Shown piece after piece: positions 8,596-18,100 of a stretch of 64,000 nt of DNA. The stretch spans positions 349,001 to 413,000 of the forward strand of contig NZ_CP113865.1 in assembly GCF_026810225.1 (NCBI RefSeq). Reading direction: 5' to 3'. The notes under the pieces are model-generated. The model saw only the letters and a program-made list of their open reading frames with translations. It was not told the origin of the DNA and ran no database searches. Both the position numbers and the translations under genes were made by a program. Source of the DNA: Caldicellulosiruptor morganii. GTDB taxonomy: Bacteria > Bacillota > Thermoanaerobacteria > Caldicellulosiruptorales > Caldicellulosiruptoraceae. The stretch's first letter is position 1. Every line of letters starts with the position of its first letter.

Positions 8596-10908
8596 GTGTC
8601 TATTGAAAAAAGGGTAAACAAGCTTCTCCAGAAGATGACTGTTGAGGAAAAAGTTTATCAGCTTACAAGCGTTCTTATCAAAGATGTTCTGGAAGACAAC
8701 AGATTTTCGCCGGAGAAAGCAAAACAAACAATCCCTCATGGAATTGGGCAGATAACACGTGTTGCAGGTGCGAGCAATTTTGCGCCTGAGGATGCTGCAA
8801 AAACAGCAAATGAAATCCAGAAATTCTTGATTGAAAACACACGCCTTGGAATTCCAGCAATGATTCATGAAGAGTCATGTTCAGGTTTTATGGCGAAAGG
8901 TGCAACTGTTTTTCCGCAGAGTATTGGTGTTGCCTGCACATTTGACAATGAAATTGTTGAGGAGCTTGCAAAGGTAATAAGAACACAGATGAAGGCAACA
9001 GGTAGCCATCAGGCTCTGGCACCATTGATTGATGTTGCAAGAGATGCACGCTGGGGAAGGGTTGAGGAGACATTTGGTGAAGACCCGTACCTTGTTGCCA
9101 ATATGGCAGTTTGCTATGTAAGAGGAATTCAGGGCGATGACATCAAAGATGGAATAATCGCAACAGGTAAGCACTTTGTTGGGTATGCCATGTCAGAGGG
9201 GGGCATGAACTGGGCACCTGTGCACATACCCGAAAGAGAACTGAGAGAGGTATACCTTTATCCATTTGAGGTTGCTGTGAAGGTTGCTGGCTTGAAATCC
9301 ATCATGCCGGCTTATCATGAAATTGATGGAATACCCTGCCACGCAAACAGAAAACTTCTTACCGACATTGCGAGGAACGAATGGGGCTTTGATGGAATTT
9401 TTGTTTCTGACTACAGCGGTGTGAAAAATCTTTTGGACTACCACAGGTCCGTAAAGACTTATGAAGAAGCGGCTGCACTTTCGCTCTGGGCAGGGCTTGA
9501 CATTGAACTTCCAAGGATAGAATGCTTTACAGAGGAGTTTATCAAAGCTTTAAAAGAAGGCAGGTTTGACATGGCGCTGGTTGATGCAGCGGTTAAAAGA
9601 GTACTGGAGATGAAGTTCAGACTTGGACTTTTCGACAATCCATATATCAAAACAGAAGGTATTGTTGAGCTTTTTGACAACAAGCAGCAAAGAGAGCTTG
9701 CAAGAAAGGTTGCACAGGAGTCAATTGTGCTTCTGAAGAATGACAATATACTTCCGCTTTCGAAAAACCTCAGGAAGGTTGCAGTAATAGGACCAAATGC
9801 TAACTCGGTGAGAAATCTTCTGGGTGACTATTCATATCCGGCACATATTTCAACCACAGAGATGTTCTTTATGAAAGATGAAGTGGACTTAGGCGATGAA
9901 GATGAGTTTGTAAAGAAGGTTATAAATATCAAATCGGTCTTTGAGGCTGTGAAAGAAAAGGTATCCAATTTGACCGAAGTTGTGTATGCAAAAGGTTGTG
10001 ACGTAAATTCAACTGACAGGTCGGGATTTGATGAGGCTAAAAAAGCAGCCAAAGGCGCAGATGTTGTGATTGTTGTTGTCGGTGACAAAGCAGGACTCAG
10101 GCTTGACTGCACATCCGGTGAGTCAAGGGATAGAGCGTCTTTAAGACTTCCGGGTGTTCAGGAGGATTTAGTAAAAGAGATTGTCAGTGTGAATCCGAAC
10201 ACAGTGGTTGTTCTGGTAAATGGAAGACCTGTTGCACTTGATTGGATTTTGGAGAATGTAAAAGCTGTTGTTGAGGCATGGTTCCCGGGCGAAGAAGGGG
10301 CAGAGGCTATATGCGATGTCCTGTTTGGGGATTACAATCCGGGTGGCAAACTTGCAATTTCCTTCCCGCGTGATGTTGGTCAGGTTCCTGTTTACTATGG
10401 GCACAAACCATCCGGCGGCAAATCATGCTGGCACGGGGATTATGTTGAGATGTCTTCAAAACCGCTTTTACCGTTTGGCTTTGGTCTTTCATACACAACC
10501 TTTGAGTACAGGAATCTCTCAATTGAAAAAGAAAAGATTGGTATGGATGAGAGCATAAAAGTATCTGTCGAAATTGAGAACACAGGAAAATATGAAGGAG
10601 ATGAGATTGTACAACTTTATACAAGAAAAGAGGAATATCTTGTTACAAGACCTGTTAAAGAGCTGAAAGGTTATAAAAGAGTTCATCTAAAACCGGGTGA
10701 GAAGAAAAAGGTTGTATTTGAACTCCATCCTGACCTGTTTGCCTTTTATGACTATGATATGAACAGGGTTGTAACACCGGGTATTGTTGAGGTTATGATA
10801 GGTGCATCCTCCGAAGATATTAAATTTACAGGTTCTTTTGAAATAACAGGTAGCAGGAAGGATGCAACAAAGATCAAGCACTACTTCAGCAGGGTGCTTT
10901 GCGAGTAG
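8596..10908 (+). CDS. GH3 beta-glucosidase / beta-xylosidase
   Basis: 770 residues without a signal peptide, so cytoplasmic. Order: GH3 N-terminal TIM barrel (to about residue 350), alpha/beta sandwich domain (about 370-600) and C-terminal fibronectin-III-like domain (about 650-750). Family motifs include APLIDVARDARWGRVEETFG, GKHFVGY and the nucleophile Asp272 in GIFVSDYSGV. GH3 enzymes of this size release glucose or xylose from the non-reducing end of short beta-linked oligosaccharides; glucose versus xylose specificity cannot be decided here. Start is GTG 8596 with GGAGGT at 8582-8587. It stands alone between a promoter/operator and a terminator, so it is probably controlled separately from the GH94/GH1 cluster. 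Confidence 0.9.
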   Translation: MSIEKRVNKLLQKMTVEEKVYQLTSVLIKDVLEDNRFSPEKAKQTIPHGIGQITRVAGASNFAPEDAAKTANEIQKFLIENTRLGIPAMIHEESCSGFMAKGATVFPQSIGVACTFDNEIVEELAKVIRTQMKATGSHQALAPLIDVARDARWGRVEETFGEDPYLVANMAVCYVRGIQGDDIKDGIIATGKHFVGYAMSEGGMNWAPVHIPERELREVYLYPFEVAVKVAGLKSIMPAYHEIDGIPCHANRKLLTDIARNEWGFDGIFVSDYSGVKNLLDYHRSVKTYEEAAALSLWAGLDIELPRIECFTEEFIKALKEGRFDMALVDAAVKRVLEMKFRLGLFDNPYIKTEGIVELFDNKQQRELARKVAQESIVLLKNDNILPLSKNLRKVAVIGPNANSVRNLLGDYSYPAHISTTEMFFMKDEVDLGDEDEFVKKVINIKSVFEAVKEKVSNLTEVVYAKGCDVNSTDRSGFDEAKKAAKGADVVIVVVGDKAGLRLDCTSGESRDRASLRLPGVQEDLVKEIVSVNPNTVVVLVNGRPVALDWILENVKAVVEAWFPGEEGAEAICDVLFGDYNPGGKLAISFPRDVGQVPVYYGHKPSGGKSCWHGDYVEMSSKPLLPFGFGLSYTTFEYRNLSIEKEKIGMDESIKVSVEIENTGKYEGDEIVQLYTRKEEYLVTRPVKELKGYKRVHLKPGEKKKVVFELHPDLFAFYDYDMNRVVTPGIVEVMIGASSEDIKFTGSFEITGSRKDATKIKHYFSRVLCE

Positions 10909-10932
10909 ATTTTCGGGCAATCAGCAATTACA

Positions 10933-10977
10933 AAGGGGCTTTATGCCTTAAAATTTCAGGTATAAAGCCCCTTTTTC
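10933..10977 (+). terminator. Intrinsic terminator after GH3
   Basis: Long stem AAGGGGCTTTAT...ATAAAGCCCCTT (arms from 10933 and to 10973) followed by T residues. Confidence 0.9.
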
Positions 10978-11179
10978 TTGTTTTGTTCAATAAAAAGAAT
11001 GCTGATCTTCTGTAACATTTCAAAGTTCCTTTTAATTTCACAAAGATTTTTGAAAATGAGATAGAAATATATAAATCAACTACCATTTTATCAAAAACAT
11101 AGCAAGAAGATTCCATCTTCTAAAAGATGGAGATGAATTGCTGATAAAATATGATATAATATTCACAAGGTGATGTTAA

Positions 11180-12397
11180 ATGTACAAGACACAAAAAAAT
11201 CATATAAGATGTGATAAGAAAACATACAAGCTTTTGCGAAAGCTCTGTCACTTTTCTAAAAACCTGTACAACTATGCTCTGTATCACGTAAGACAGCACT
11301 ATTTTCAAACCCATGAACATCTGCGATATGAAAATGTATATCACATTGTAAAAGACAACGAAAACTACAGACTTTTGCCCTCACAGGTTGCCCAGCAGAC
11401 TCTTATTTCGGTGGATGAATCTTTTAAATCTTTTTTGAGCTTGTTGAAAGCCAAAAAGGAAGGAAAGATAAAAGAGAAAGTTTTAATGCCAAAGTATCTG
11501 CCCAAGGATGGGATGTACCAGATAGTTTTTCCAAAAGACCAGTTCAAGATAGAAGATAAGAAAGTGAGACTGAGTCTTGGCAGAAACTTTTCAAAGGAGT
11601 TTGGAATAAGATACTTATATTTTGATTTGCCAAAAAACATTGCAGGAAAAAAGATTAAGGAAGTCAGGATAATACCAAGATACCATGGGAAGTGGTTTGA
11701 GATTGAGTATGTGTATGAGGAAAAGGAGCAGGATTATGACCTTGACAAAAACAGGTATTTGGCAATAGACCTGGGGTTAAACAACTTTGCAGCGCTTACG
11801 GATACCATTGGGACTGCCTTTTTGATAGAGGGCAGGTTTTTAAAATCAGTCAACCGATGGTATAACAAGGAAAAAGCAAGACTGCAAAGTGTATACTCCA
11901 AACAGGGAATCAAATATGGTTCAAAACTTGCTCAAATTTCTCTTAAAAGACAGCATATAGTTGAGAACTTTTTAAATCAGGCTGTAAACGTTGTAGTTAA
12001 GCACTGTCTGGAAAATAAAATAGGAATAGTTGTTGTGGGTAATATGAAAGAGATAAAGAAGGAGATAGATCTGGGGAAGGTGAACAATCAGAACTTTGTT
12101 GGGATACCGTACAAGAAGTTTAAGAGAAAATTAGAAGCAAAGTGCAGGTTATATGGGATAGAGTATGTGGAGGTAGAGGAAAGCTACACATCACAGCGGT
12201 GCAGCAGATGTGGGGTGGTTGACAAGAGTAACAGAAAGCACAGGGGCTTGTATGTGTGCAAGAAATGTGGGAATGTATTGAATGCGGATATAAATGGGGC
12301 GATAAACATACTTTTAAAGGTAGCTGGTGAGTCTGCGATAAAGCAGATAATCAGTAGTGGGTGTGTAAACCATCCTGTGAGAATAAGGGTAGCATAA
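11180..12397 (+). CDS. tnpB: TnpB RNA-guided nuclease, rearranged RuvC-II type
   Basis: 405 residues with N-terminal OrfB helix-turn-helix region, RuvC-like core and C-terminal zinc ribbon (CSRCG near 340 and CKKCG near 360). RuvC-I is AIDLGLNN (Asp197) and RuvC-III is ADINGAINI (Asp370). The second motif is unusual: where relatives have VVVES with the catalytic Glu, this protein has VVVGNMKEI, so Gly287 replaces Glu. A Glu pair, 333/334, in VEVEESYTSQRC just before the zinc ribbon could supply the missing acid, as in the TnpB subset with a relocated glutamate. Start ATG 11180 has AGGTGATG upstream. The family cuts DNA under guidance of RNA from the element's right end. It is not a close copy of the TnpB in elements B and C. 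Confidence 0.85.
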   Translation: MYKTQKNHIRCDKKTYKLLRKLCHFSKNLYNYALYHVRQHYFQTHEHLRYENVYHIVKDNENYRLLPSQVAQQTLISVDESFKSFLSLLKAKKEGKIKEKVLMPKYLPKDGMYQIVFPKDQFKIEDKKVRLSLGRNFSKEFGIRYLYFDLPKNIAGKKIKEVRIIPRYHGKWFEIEYVYEEKEQDYDLDKNRYLAIDLGLNNFAALTDTIGTAFLIEGRFLKSVNRWYNKEKARLQSVYSKQGIKYGSKLAQISLKRQHIVENFLNQAVNVVVKHCLENKIGIVVVGNMKEIKKEIDLGKVNNQNFVGIPYKKFKRKLEAKCRLYGIEYVEVEESYTSQRCSRCGVVDKSNRKHRGLYVCKKCGNVLNADINGAINILLKVAGESAIKQIISSGCVNHPVRIRVA

Positions 12398-12453
12398 AAA
12401 GCTGCCAAACTTCTCACAAAAGCCTTCACCTCTTCAGGTGGATGGTAGTTCAC
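12398..12453 (+). ncRNA. Right end, probable 3' part of omega/reRNA (element A)
   Basis: The 56 bases between the tnpB stop and the element end contain the conserved right-end hairpin. In characterised IS605-type systems the guide RNA scaffold covers the end of tnpB plus this right end, and the guide is the flanking DNA, here starting TGTTGAAAGGAG. Existence of the RNA is inferred from family knowledge. Confidence 0.4.
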
Positions 12454-12473
12454 TGTTGAAAGGAGAGTTATTT

Positions 12474-13172
12474 ATGGAAAAAATACTTGTAAACTTAAAT
12501 ACACTTCCTTTTTTTATGGCAATGTCAAAAAAGCTTTCCATTTCAAAATCAAACCTTTTGAAGTTGATTGCCGCTTTCTGTATGCTAATTGACCACATTG
12601 GTTATTTGTATTTTCCCAATATTATCCTTTTCAGAATAATCGGGCGCATAGCATTTCCCATATTTGCATATCAGGTGGCAGCCGGATTTAAATTTACATC
12701 AAATAAAGTTAAGTATCTGCAAAGACTTTTTATCTTTGCGCTCATCTCACAGCTGCCTTTTTCTCTTATGACACAGGATTTTGTAGAGCTAAATGTAATT
12801 GCCACATTTTTCTTTGCCGCACTGAGCCTGTTTTTTATCCAAAAAAGATGGTATATCCTAACCATTATACCGATTGCAATTTCGTATTTTGTTCCAATGG
12901 ACTATGGAATTTACGGTGTTCTGACCGTTTTGTGTTTTTACCTGTTTTTTGACATTTCCATTTTGCAGCTGCTGTTGTTTTGCATCCTCACATGGTTTGA
13001 GGTGCATATGATTGGTTGGTCTGTTCAGTTCTATTCAATATTATCGGTGGTTTTAATAATTGTAATCAGAATGCTGCCAGCAGATTTCAACCTGAAACTT
13101 AACAAGTACTTTTTCTACTGGTTCTATCCTGTTCATATGCTGATTCTTGTTTTGATAGGGAAGATATTTTAA
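12474..13172 (+). CDS. TraX-family membrane protein
   Basis: 232 residues, about seven or eight transmembrane helices, with the TraX-family N-terminus LKLIAAFCMLIDHIGYLYFP, then RIIGRIAFPIFAYQVAAGF and a C-terminal YWFYPVHMLIL motif. TraX of the F plasmid acetylates pilin; chromosomal homologues in Firmicutes are membrane acyltransferase-like proteins of unknown substrate. The frame extends upstream to GTG 12438 inside element A, but ATG 12474 has AAAGGAG at 12459-12465 and is the natural start. No pilus gene is nearby, so the name describes the family only. Confidence 0.8.
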   Translation: MEKILVNLNTLPFFMAMSKKLSISKSNLLKLIAAFCMLIDHIGYLYFPNIILFRIIGRIAFPIFAYQVAAGFKFTSNKVKYLQRLFIFALISQLPFSLMTQDFVELNVIATFFFAALSLFFIQKRWYILTIIPIAISYFVPMDYGIYGVLTVLCFYLFFDISILQLLLFCILTWFEVHMIGWSVQFYSILSVVLIIVIRMLPADFNLKLNKYFFYWFYPVHMLILVLIGKIF

Positions 13173-13269
13173 AATGTTTTTCAAAGATTTGTAATTTTGA
13201 ATGTTGACAAAATGTGATAAGATTTTAAGTGGGGATAAATTATTAAATTCAAGGAGAACAGAGGCTGTT

Positions 13270-13680
13270 ATGAATATTGAAGAGGTTAAAAAAACTATAG
13301 TAGAATTTCTGAATGAAAAGATCTCTCCATGGCTTGTTATTCTATTTGGTTCTATAATCAAGGAGAATTTTAGACCAGATAGTGATATTGACATTGCATA
13401 TTTTTCTGACATTGATATTGATAATTACGAAAGATTTTTAATAGCCCAGGAGCTTGCAAATATCTTAAACAGGGATGTTGATCTGATTGATTTGAAAAAA
13501 GCATCTGCTGTTTTTAAGACACAGATCATTTCAACAGGTGAGGTTATTTTCTGTTCGGATGAAACCAGGAAAATGTACTTTTTTATGAGAACATACAAAG
13601 AATACGCACTTTTGAATGAGGAAAGAGAGGTTGTATTAAAAAGCCTTTTTGAAGGGAGCAATAATTCATATGATAGATGA
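13270..13680 (+). CDS. MNT-domain nucleotidyltransferase, antitoxin (MntA-like)
   Basis: 136 residues with the minimal nucleotidyltransferase motif GS-x10-DxD: FGSIIKENFRPDSDIDIAYF, about residues 23-42. In MntA/HepT (type VII) toxin-antitoxin pairs the MNT protein neutralises the HEPN ribonuclease by adding AMP residues to a tyrosine next to its active site. The next gene, overlapping by 11 bases, is that HEPN partner. ATG 13270 preceded by AGAGG at 13259-13263 is preferred to the upstream in-frame ATG 13201, which has no good ribosome site. Family and partner agree well; activity is untested. Confidence 0.85.
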   Translation: MNIEEVKKTIVEFLNEKISPWLVILFGSIIKENFRPDSDIDIAYFSDIDIDNYERFLIAQELANILNRDVDLIDLKKASAVFKTQIISTGEVIFCSDETRKMYFFMRTYKEYALLNEEREVVLKSLFEGSNNSYDR

Positions 13681-14086
13681 TGTGATAATAAACAAGATAC
13701 AAATTATTGAAAGGTGTCTCAAAAGAATTAATGATGTGTATGAAAATAATCCTGAAAATTTGCTTGATTTTACAAAGCAAGATTCTATTGTGCTCAACAT
13801 CCAGAGAGCTTGTGAGGCTACAATAGACATTGCAATGCATATTTGTGCGAAATTCAAACTGGGTGTTCCACAGAATAGCCGTGAAGCATTTGAGTTTTTA
13901 ATAAAAAATAGTATCATAGATGAAAAGTTAGGAAGTAGAATGAAAGCAATGGTGGGGTTTAGAAATATTATTGTTCATGACTATCAATCAATAGATCTGA
14001 GGATATTGCAAAGTATTATTGAAAAAAACCTGACTGATTTTTTGAAGTTCAAAGATGCAGTTTTAAATTTTATAAAAAGATTATGA
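13670..14086 (+). CDS. HEPN-domain ribonuclease toxin (HepT/DUF86-like)
   Basis: 138 residues, all-helical, with the HEPN catalytic motif R-x4-H-x-Y seen as RNIIVHDY near residue 108. In this family the Arg and His form the RNase site of the dimer and the Tyr is the residue modified by MntA. The gene overlaps the MNT gene by 11 bases, a standard coupled arrangement, here with the antitoxin first. ATG 13670 has AGGGAG at the right spacing. Likely role: translation-blocking toxin of a type VII module, stabilising DNA or defending against phages. Confidence 0.85.
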   Translation: MIDDVIINKIQIIERCLKRINDVYENNPENLLDFTKQDSIVLNIQRACEATIDIAMHICAKFKLGVPQNSREAFEFLIKNSIIDEKLGSRMKAMVGFRNIIVHDYQSIDLRILQSIIEKNLTDFLKFKDAVLNFIKRL

Positions 14087-14112
14087 TAAAAAGGGGCTGA
14101 AAATTCAAAAAG

Positions 14113-15114
14113 ATGCTAAACATAAAAGGAAAACTCTTTTTGGCACCGATGGCCGGGTTTACATACAAGACATTTAGAAGTCTTTGTAGCAGATTTGGTG
14201 CAGATGTTACCATAACAGAGATGGTGAGCGCAAAGGCAATCACCATGGGAAGCCAGAAAACAAAAGATCTTATTTCATTTTCTGATGATGAAAAGATAAA
14301 AGGTGTTCAAATTTTTGGAAGCGACCCGAGCACAATGGCTGAGGCAGTGAAGATCATTCAGGATGAGTTTGAATATGACTTTATTGACATAAACATGGGC
14401 TGCCCTGTTCCCAAGGTTGTAAAAAGCGGAGAGGGAAGCGCACTTATGAAAAATCCTTCTCTGGCAGCAAAGATAGTACAGGAGGTTGCAAAGGTTAGCA
14501 GAAAGCCTGTTTCTGTAAAGATTCGAAAAGGATTTGATGAAGGAGATGCAAATGCACCCGAGTTTGCATATATAATGCAGGAAAGCGGGGCAAGCTTTGT
14601 TACAGTTCATGGCAGAACGCGTTCTCAGATGTATTCAGGGAAGGCTGACTGGGAAATAATAGGAAAGGTAAAAGAAAGGCTCAGGATTCCTGTTGTAGCA
14701 AATGGCGATATAGTAGATTTTGAGTCGGCAAAAAGGGCATATGAAATGACAGGAGCTGATGGTATCATGATAGGAAGAGCAGCTCTTGGCAACCCCTGGG
14801 TGTTTCTTCAGATAAAAGAAGGGTTTGAAAATGGGCAGATTACAACAATGGTATTACCACACCAGAAAATCAAAGTTGCAATTGAATTTTTTAAAGATCT
14901 TTGTGCTGAAAAAGGTGAAAAGATGGCGGTGCTTGAAGCAAGAAAGCATCTTGGTTTTTTTGTAAAAGGGATTGAGAATGCAGCAAAAATAAGGGATAGA
15001 ATTAACAGAATCAGCAGGGCAGAGGATTTGATTGGTTATCTTGAAAATCTCAGCATTGAGCTTGAGCAAAAGGCAAAGATGCTCGATAACAATATTGAAG
15101 CAGAAATTTTTTAA
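14113..15114 (+). CDS. dusB: tRNA-dihydrouridine synthase
   Basis: 333-residue FMN enzyme. Family motifs: LAPMAGFTYKTFR near the N-terminus, the FMN/tRNA site DINMGCPVPKVVKSGEGSAL with its catalytic Cys (about residue 97), VKIRKGFD, FVTVHGRTRSQMYSG, VANGDI and GADGIMIGRAALGNPW. It reduces uridines in the tRNA D-loop using NADPH. Length and motifs fit the DusB group common in Firmicutes. It follows the toxin-antitoxin pair by 26 bases but is probably functionally unrelated. Confidence 0.92.
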   Translation: MLNIKGKLFLAPMAGFTYKTFRSLCSRFGADVTITEMVSAKAITMGSQKTKDLISFSDDEKIKGVQIFGSDPSTMAEAVKIIQDEFEYDFIDINMGCPVPKVVKSGEGSALMKNPSLAAKIVQEVAKVSRKPVSVKIRKGFDEGDANAPEFAYIMQESGASFVTVHGRTRSQMYSGKADWEIIGKVKERLRIPVVANGDIVDFESAKRAYEMTGADGIMIGRAALGNPWVFLQIKEGFENGQITTMVLPHQKIKVAIEFFKDLCAEKGEKMAVLEARKHLGFFVKGIENAAKIRDRINRISRAEDLIGYLENLSIELEQKAKMLDNNIEAEIF

Positions 15115-15152
15115 AAATCTTTTTAACTGACAAAAATAAGAGGGTGGCTGAC

Positions 15153-18100
15153 TTGAAAAAGGTGAAAATAGCTTTTTTGATAGCCCTGGTATGTATTTTG
15201 AATATCTTAACGCCCGCAAAAGTGAAGGCTTATGCAGAATATACAGCAAATTCTGATTATAACAGGATGCTCAAAAACACCGCTTGTGTTGAGCTTCCTC
15301 AAAATCCTGTTTCCAAAAAGTCGCTTTTGTTTCTGTCTGCACTTGGATTTTTTAGTTCGACAAATAAAGCGGTCATTAAACCTTCAGATATTCTCACAAA
15401 AGAAGAGGCGCTTTCTATAATCTTAAACTCTGCAGGCAGGCAGCAGGATGCTTTTGTGAGAGCAGAAAAGCTGGAGCAGAAAAGACCATCCGGGTCAAAG
15501 CTTGTAAAGCCATACAATTACCTTTATCTGGGCTACATACAGCTTGCATATGACCTGAAAATAATCTCTAAAAAAGAGTATCAGGACGCAATGGCACAGG
15601 TTCAGCCGGGCTTTAAAGAACACCAGAAAATGACAGAAGACCTTATTAAAAAGAACAATGAAATTGTTTCAAAAGCTGTTTATGAAGGAAGACCATATTC
15701 ATATGATGACCTTGTGTTTGTAAGGTCGGCTCCTGCAACAAGACAGGAAGTCTGTCGCTGGGTTGTTCTGACATTCAGAATACCCCAGAGCTATGAAAAT
15801 TTAGCAAGGCTTTATCCTGACTATGATAAAATTGATAGCAAATTTCTTTCTTCAATAAATACTCTACTTAAAAATGGAGCTATTGTTGGAAGGTCTGATG
15901 GGTATCTTCACCCTGACGATTACATAACTTATGAGGAGATAGGCTTCATTTTATACAATCTTAAAGACTATATTCTAAAAGCAAACGGTCTTAAAAAAGA
16001 GGCTGCTGAGATAAATGGTATTCAAAGATATCCTGATAAAATGGTTATAACCTGCGAAAATGACTCCGGGGATGACATCAGTATACTGCTTTTCCCACCC
16101 AAACAGGACTTTGTTGTAATAACCGACCAGAAAGCAGCTTTGGCCTCTTTGTTGCAGCAGGGCGATTATGTTGAGCTTTATGTAAACAATAAAAACCAGG
16201 TGGTGCTGGCTGAGGTTTTATCAAAAGCCGGCACAGTTTCAGCAAAAGGAGTAATTACAAAAATTGATTCCAAAAAGAACACCATTCAAATAAAACTTTC
16301 GGACGGTAAGATTTATAATCTTCAGGTATCACCAAAAGCCACAATTTATGATACAAGATTACAAAAAATGGTAAAACTTTCAGATTTGTCGGCAGGGAAT
16401 ATGGTTGAGGCTACTTTTAAAAAGGAAAGGCTTGATAGCTTGATTATTCTGTCCTACCAGGACCAGGATATAAACCGGGTGCAAGGGACCATTTCTCTTA
16501 TATCAAATGACAGGATTATTTTAAACACAAATGGGAAACCCGTGTCATTTTTACTGTCACCCGATACAGTCTACATTGACAGAGGAGACTTTACGCGTGT
16601 CCTTTCCAGAAATGACTTTTATCAGGGTATGAAGGTTCTGGTTGGGCAGTATTGTGGCTATGCACAGTATATTAGCACTACCTTTGATGAGAGGGCAGAA
16701 GATGTGGCTTACGGTATACTTTATGAGATTGATGCAAACTTAAGTTATGTGGAGATATACAATCAGGACGGTGTGAAAAAAAGTTACAGGTTTTCAAAAA
16801 AACTTGGGCTTAAAGTGATAAAGGATGGCAGAGCAGCTTCTTTAAATGATCTTTCACAGGGCGATATAGTGTATCTCTATTTTAACGGTGATTTTATAAG
16901 ATCCATAACAGCAAGAACCAACAGTCAAACAAAGATTGCTAAAATTGAGAATCTTAAAAAAGATCCATTGACCGGGGTGCCGCAGAAGATATATCTCAAT
17001 ATTGATGGCAGGGTGTATGGTCCTTATGATCTGGGGGATGATGTTGAGGTTGTAAAAGATGGTAGAAAGGCAGGATTGAAGGACCTTTCTCCGGGTCAGT
17101 TTGTAAAGGTTACAGGGTCGTTTTTCGGGATGTCTGCCAATATTAAGAAGATTGAAATTTCGACAAATGAGTATGTGAAAAATATCTATCTTGCTAAGGT
17201 ATCAATTATTGGTGGAGATCTGTATTTATCGGATGTCTCAATCCTGAGAAACAACAAATTTGAAAAGCTGTATGATTACCGAAGGTTTAAAATTCCATCT
17301 GATGCGGTGTTTGTGGTGGATGGGAAAAGACAGAGTGGCAATTTTTCTTTGCAAAACTTTTCGGCGGTGGTGATTACAAAAGACAGGTTTTCACAGGAAG
17401 TGCCTGGTATGATTTTTGCGCTCTCAAAAGGGGCATATTCTGCAGTATATGGTGAGATTACAGGGAAAAGCGCTGATGCTGTTTTTCTTCAGGGTGAGTG
17501 GTACAATCTAAACCAGAACTCCTGCATTGTTTCAAATGGGCTTTTATCAAATGCCTCTTTGAAGAGCGGGGATGAGATAATAGCTGTGACAGATGGTAAA
17601 AATCTGATTGTTGCAAAGTACAGGGAAGCAGTCTCAAAGCCAATCATTGTAAGGGGAGAAGTTCTTGAGATCTCAGATCTTGAATATATAAAACTTAAAA
17701 ACTATGTGTACCTTGACAAACAAAATGGATGGCAGTTTGTGTCAACACCTGTTGTGTTCTCATATGATACACAGACAGTTTTCTGTGATGTCTATGGGCT
17801 GAACAGCCCAAAGGATATCCCAGGACTTCTTAACAAAAGCGTGTATATTGTCCATGATGGAAAATACGCAAAGACCATTATAGATGCAAGCTTTGGTGGA
17901 TATATAGTGGTTGGGACGGTTGGCAAAAATGGGCAGCTTGTAAATCCCCAGTATCATGACATGATTACAAAGACATGGAATAAAATAACCACAAATCCTG
18001 TTCTGGACCTGTCAGGTGCGGTTTTGATAGATGCATCCGGTGAGATTGCACAGGTTTTGCCGCAATATGGCGATGAGGTGATACTGCTTGTTTCTCAAAG

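Larger units (their letters stand above)
11092..12453 (+). mobile_element. IS200/IS605-group element, TnpB-only (element A)
   Basis: Left end: after TTTAT (11087-11091) comes a segment with the hairpin CCATCTTCTaaaAGATGG, closely matching the left ends of the two larger elements at 22.4 and 58.4 kb. Right end: a hairpin CACCT-cttc-AGGTG followed by GGATGGTAGTTCAC, ending at 12453, again shared with those elements. Only tnpB is present; with no tnpA the element would need a transposase supplied in trans, and the 1.75-kb relatives in this window share its ends. It sits in a non-coding gap between GH3 and traX and interrupts nothing visible. Boundaries are inferred from the three-copy comparison. 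Confidence 0.75.
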
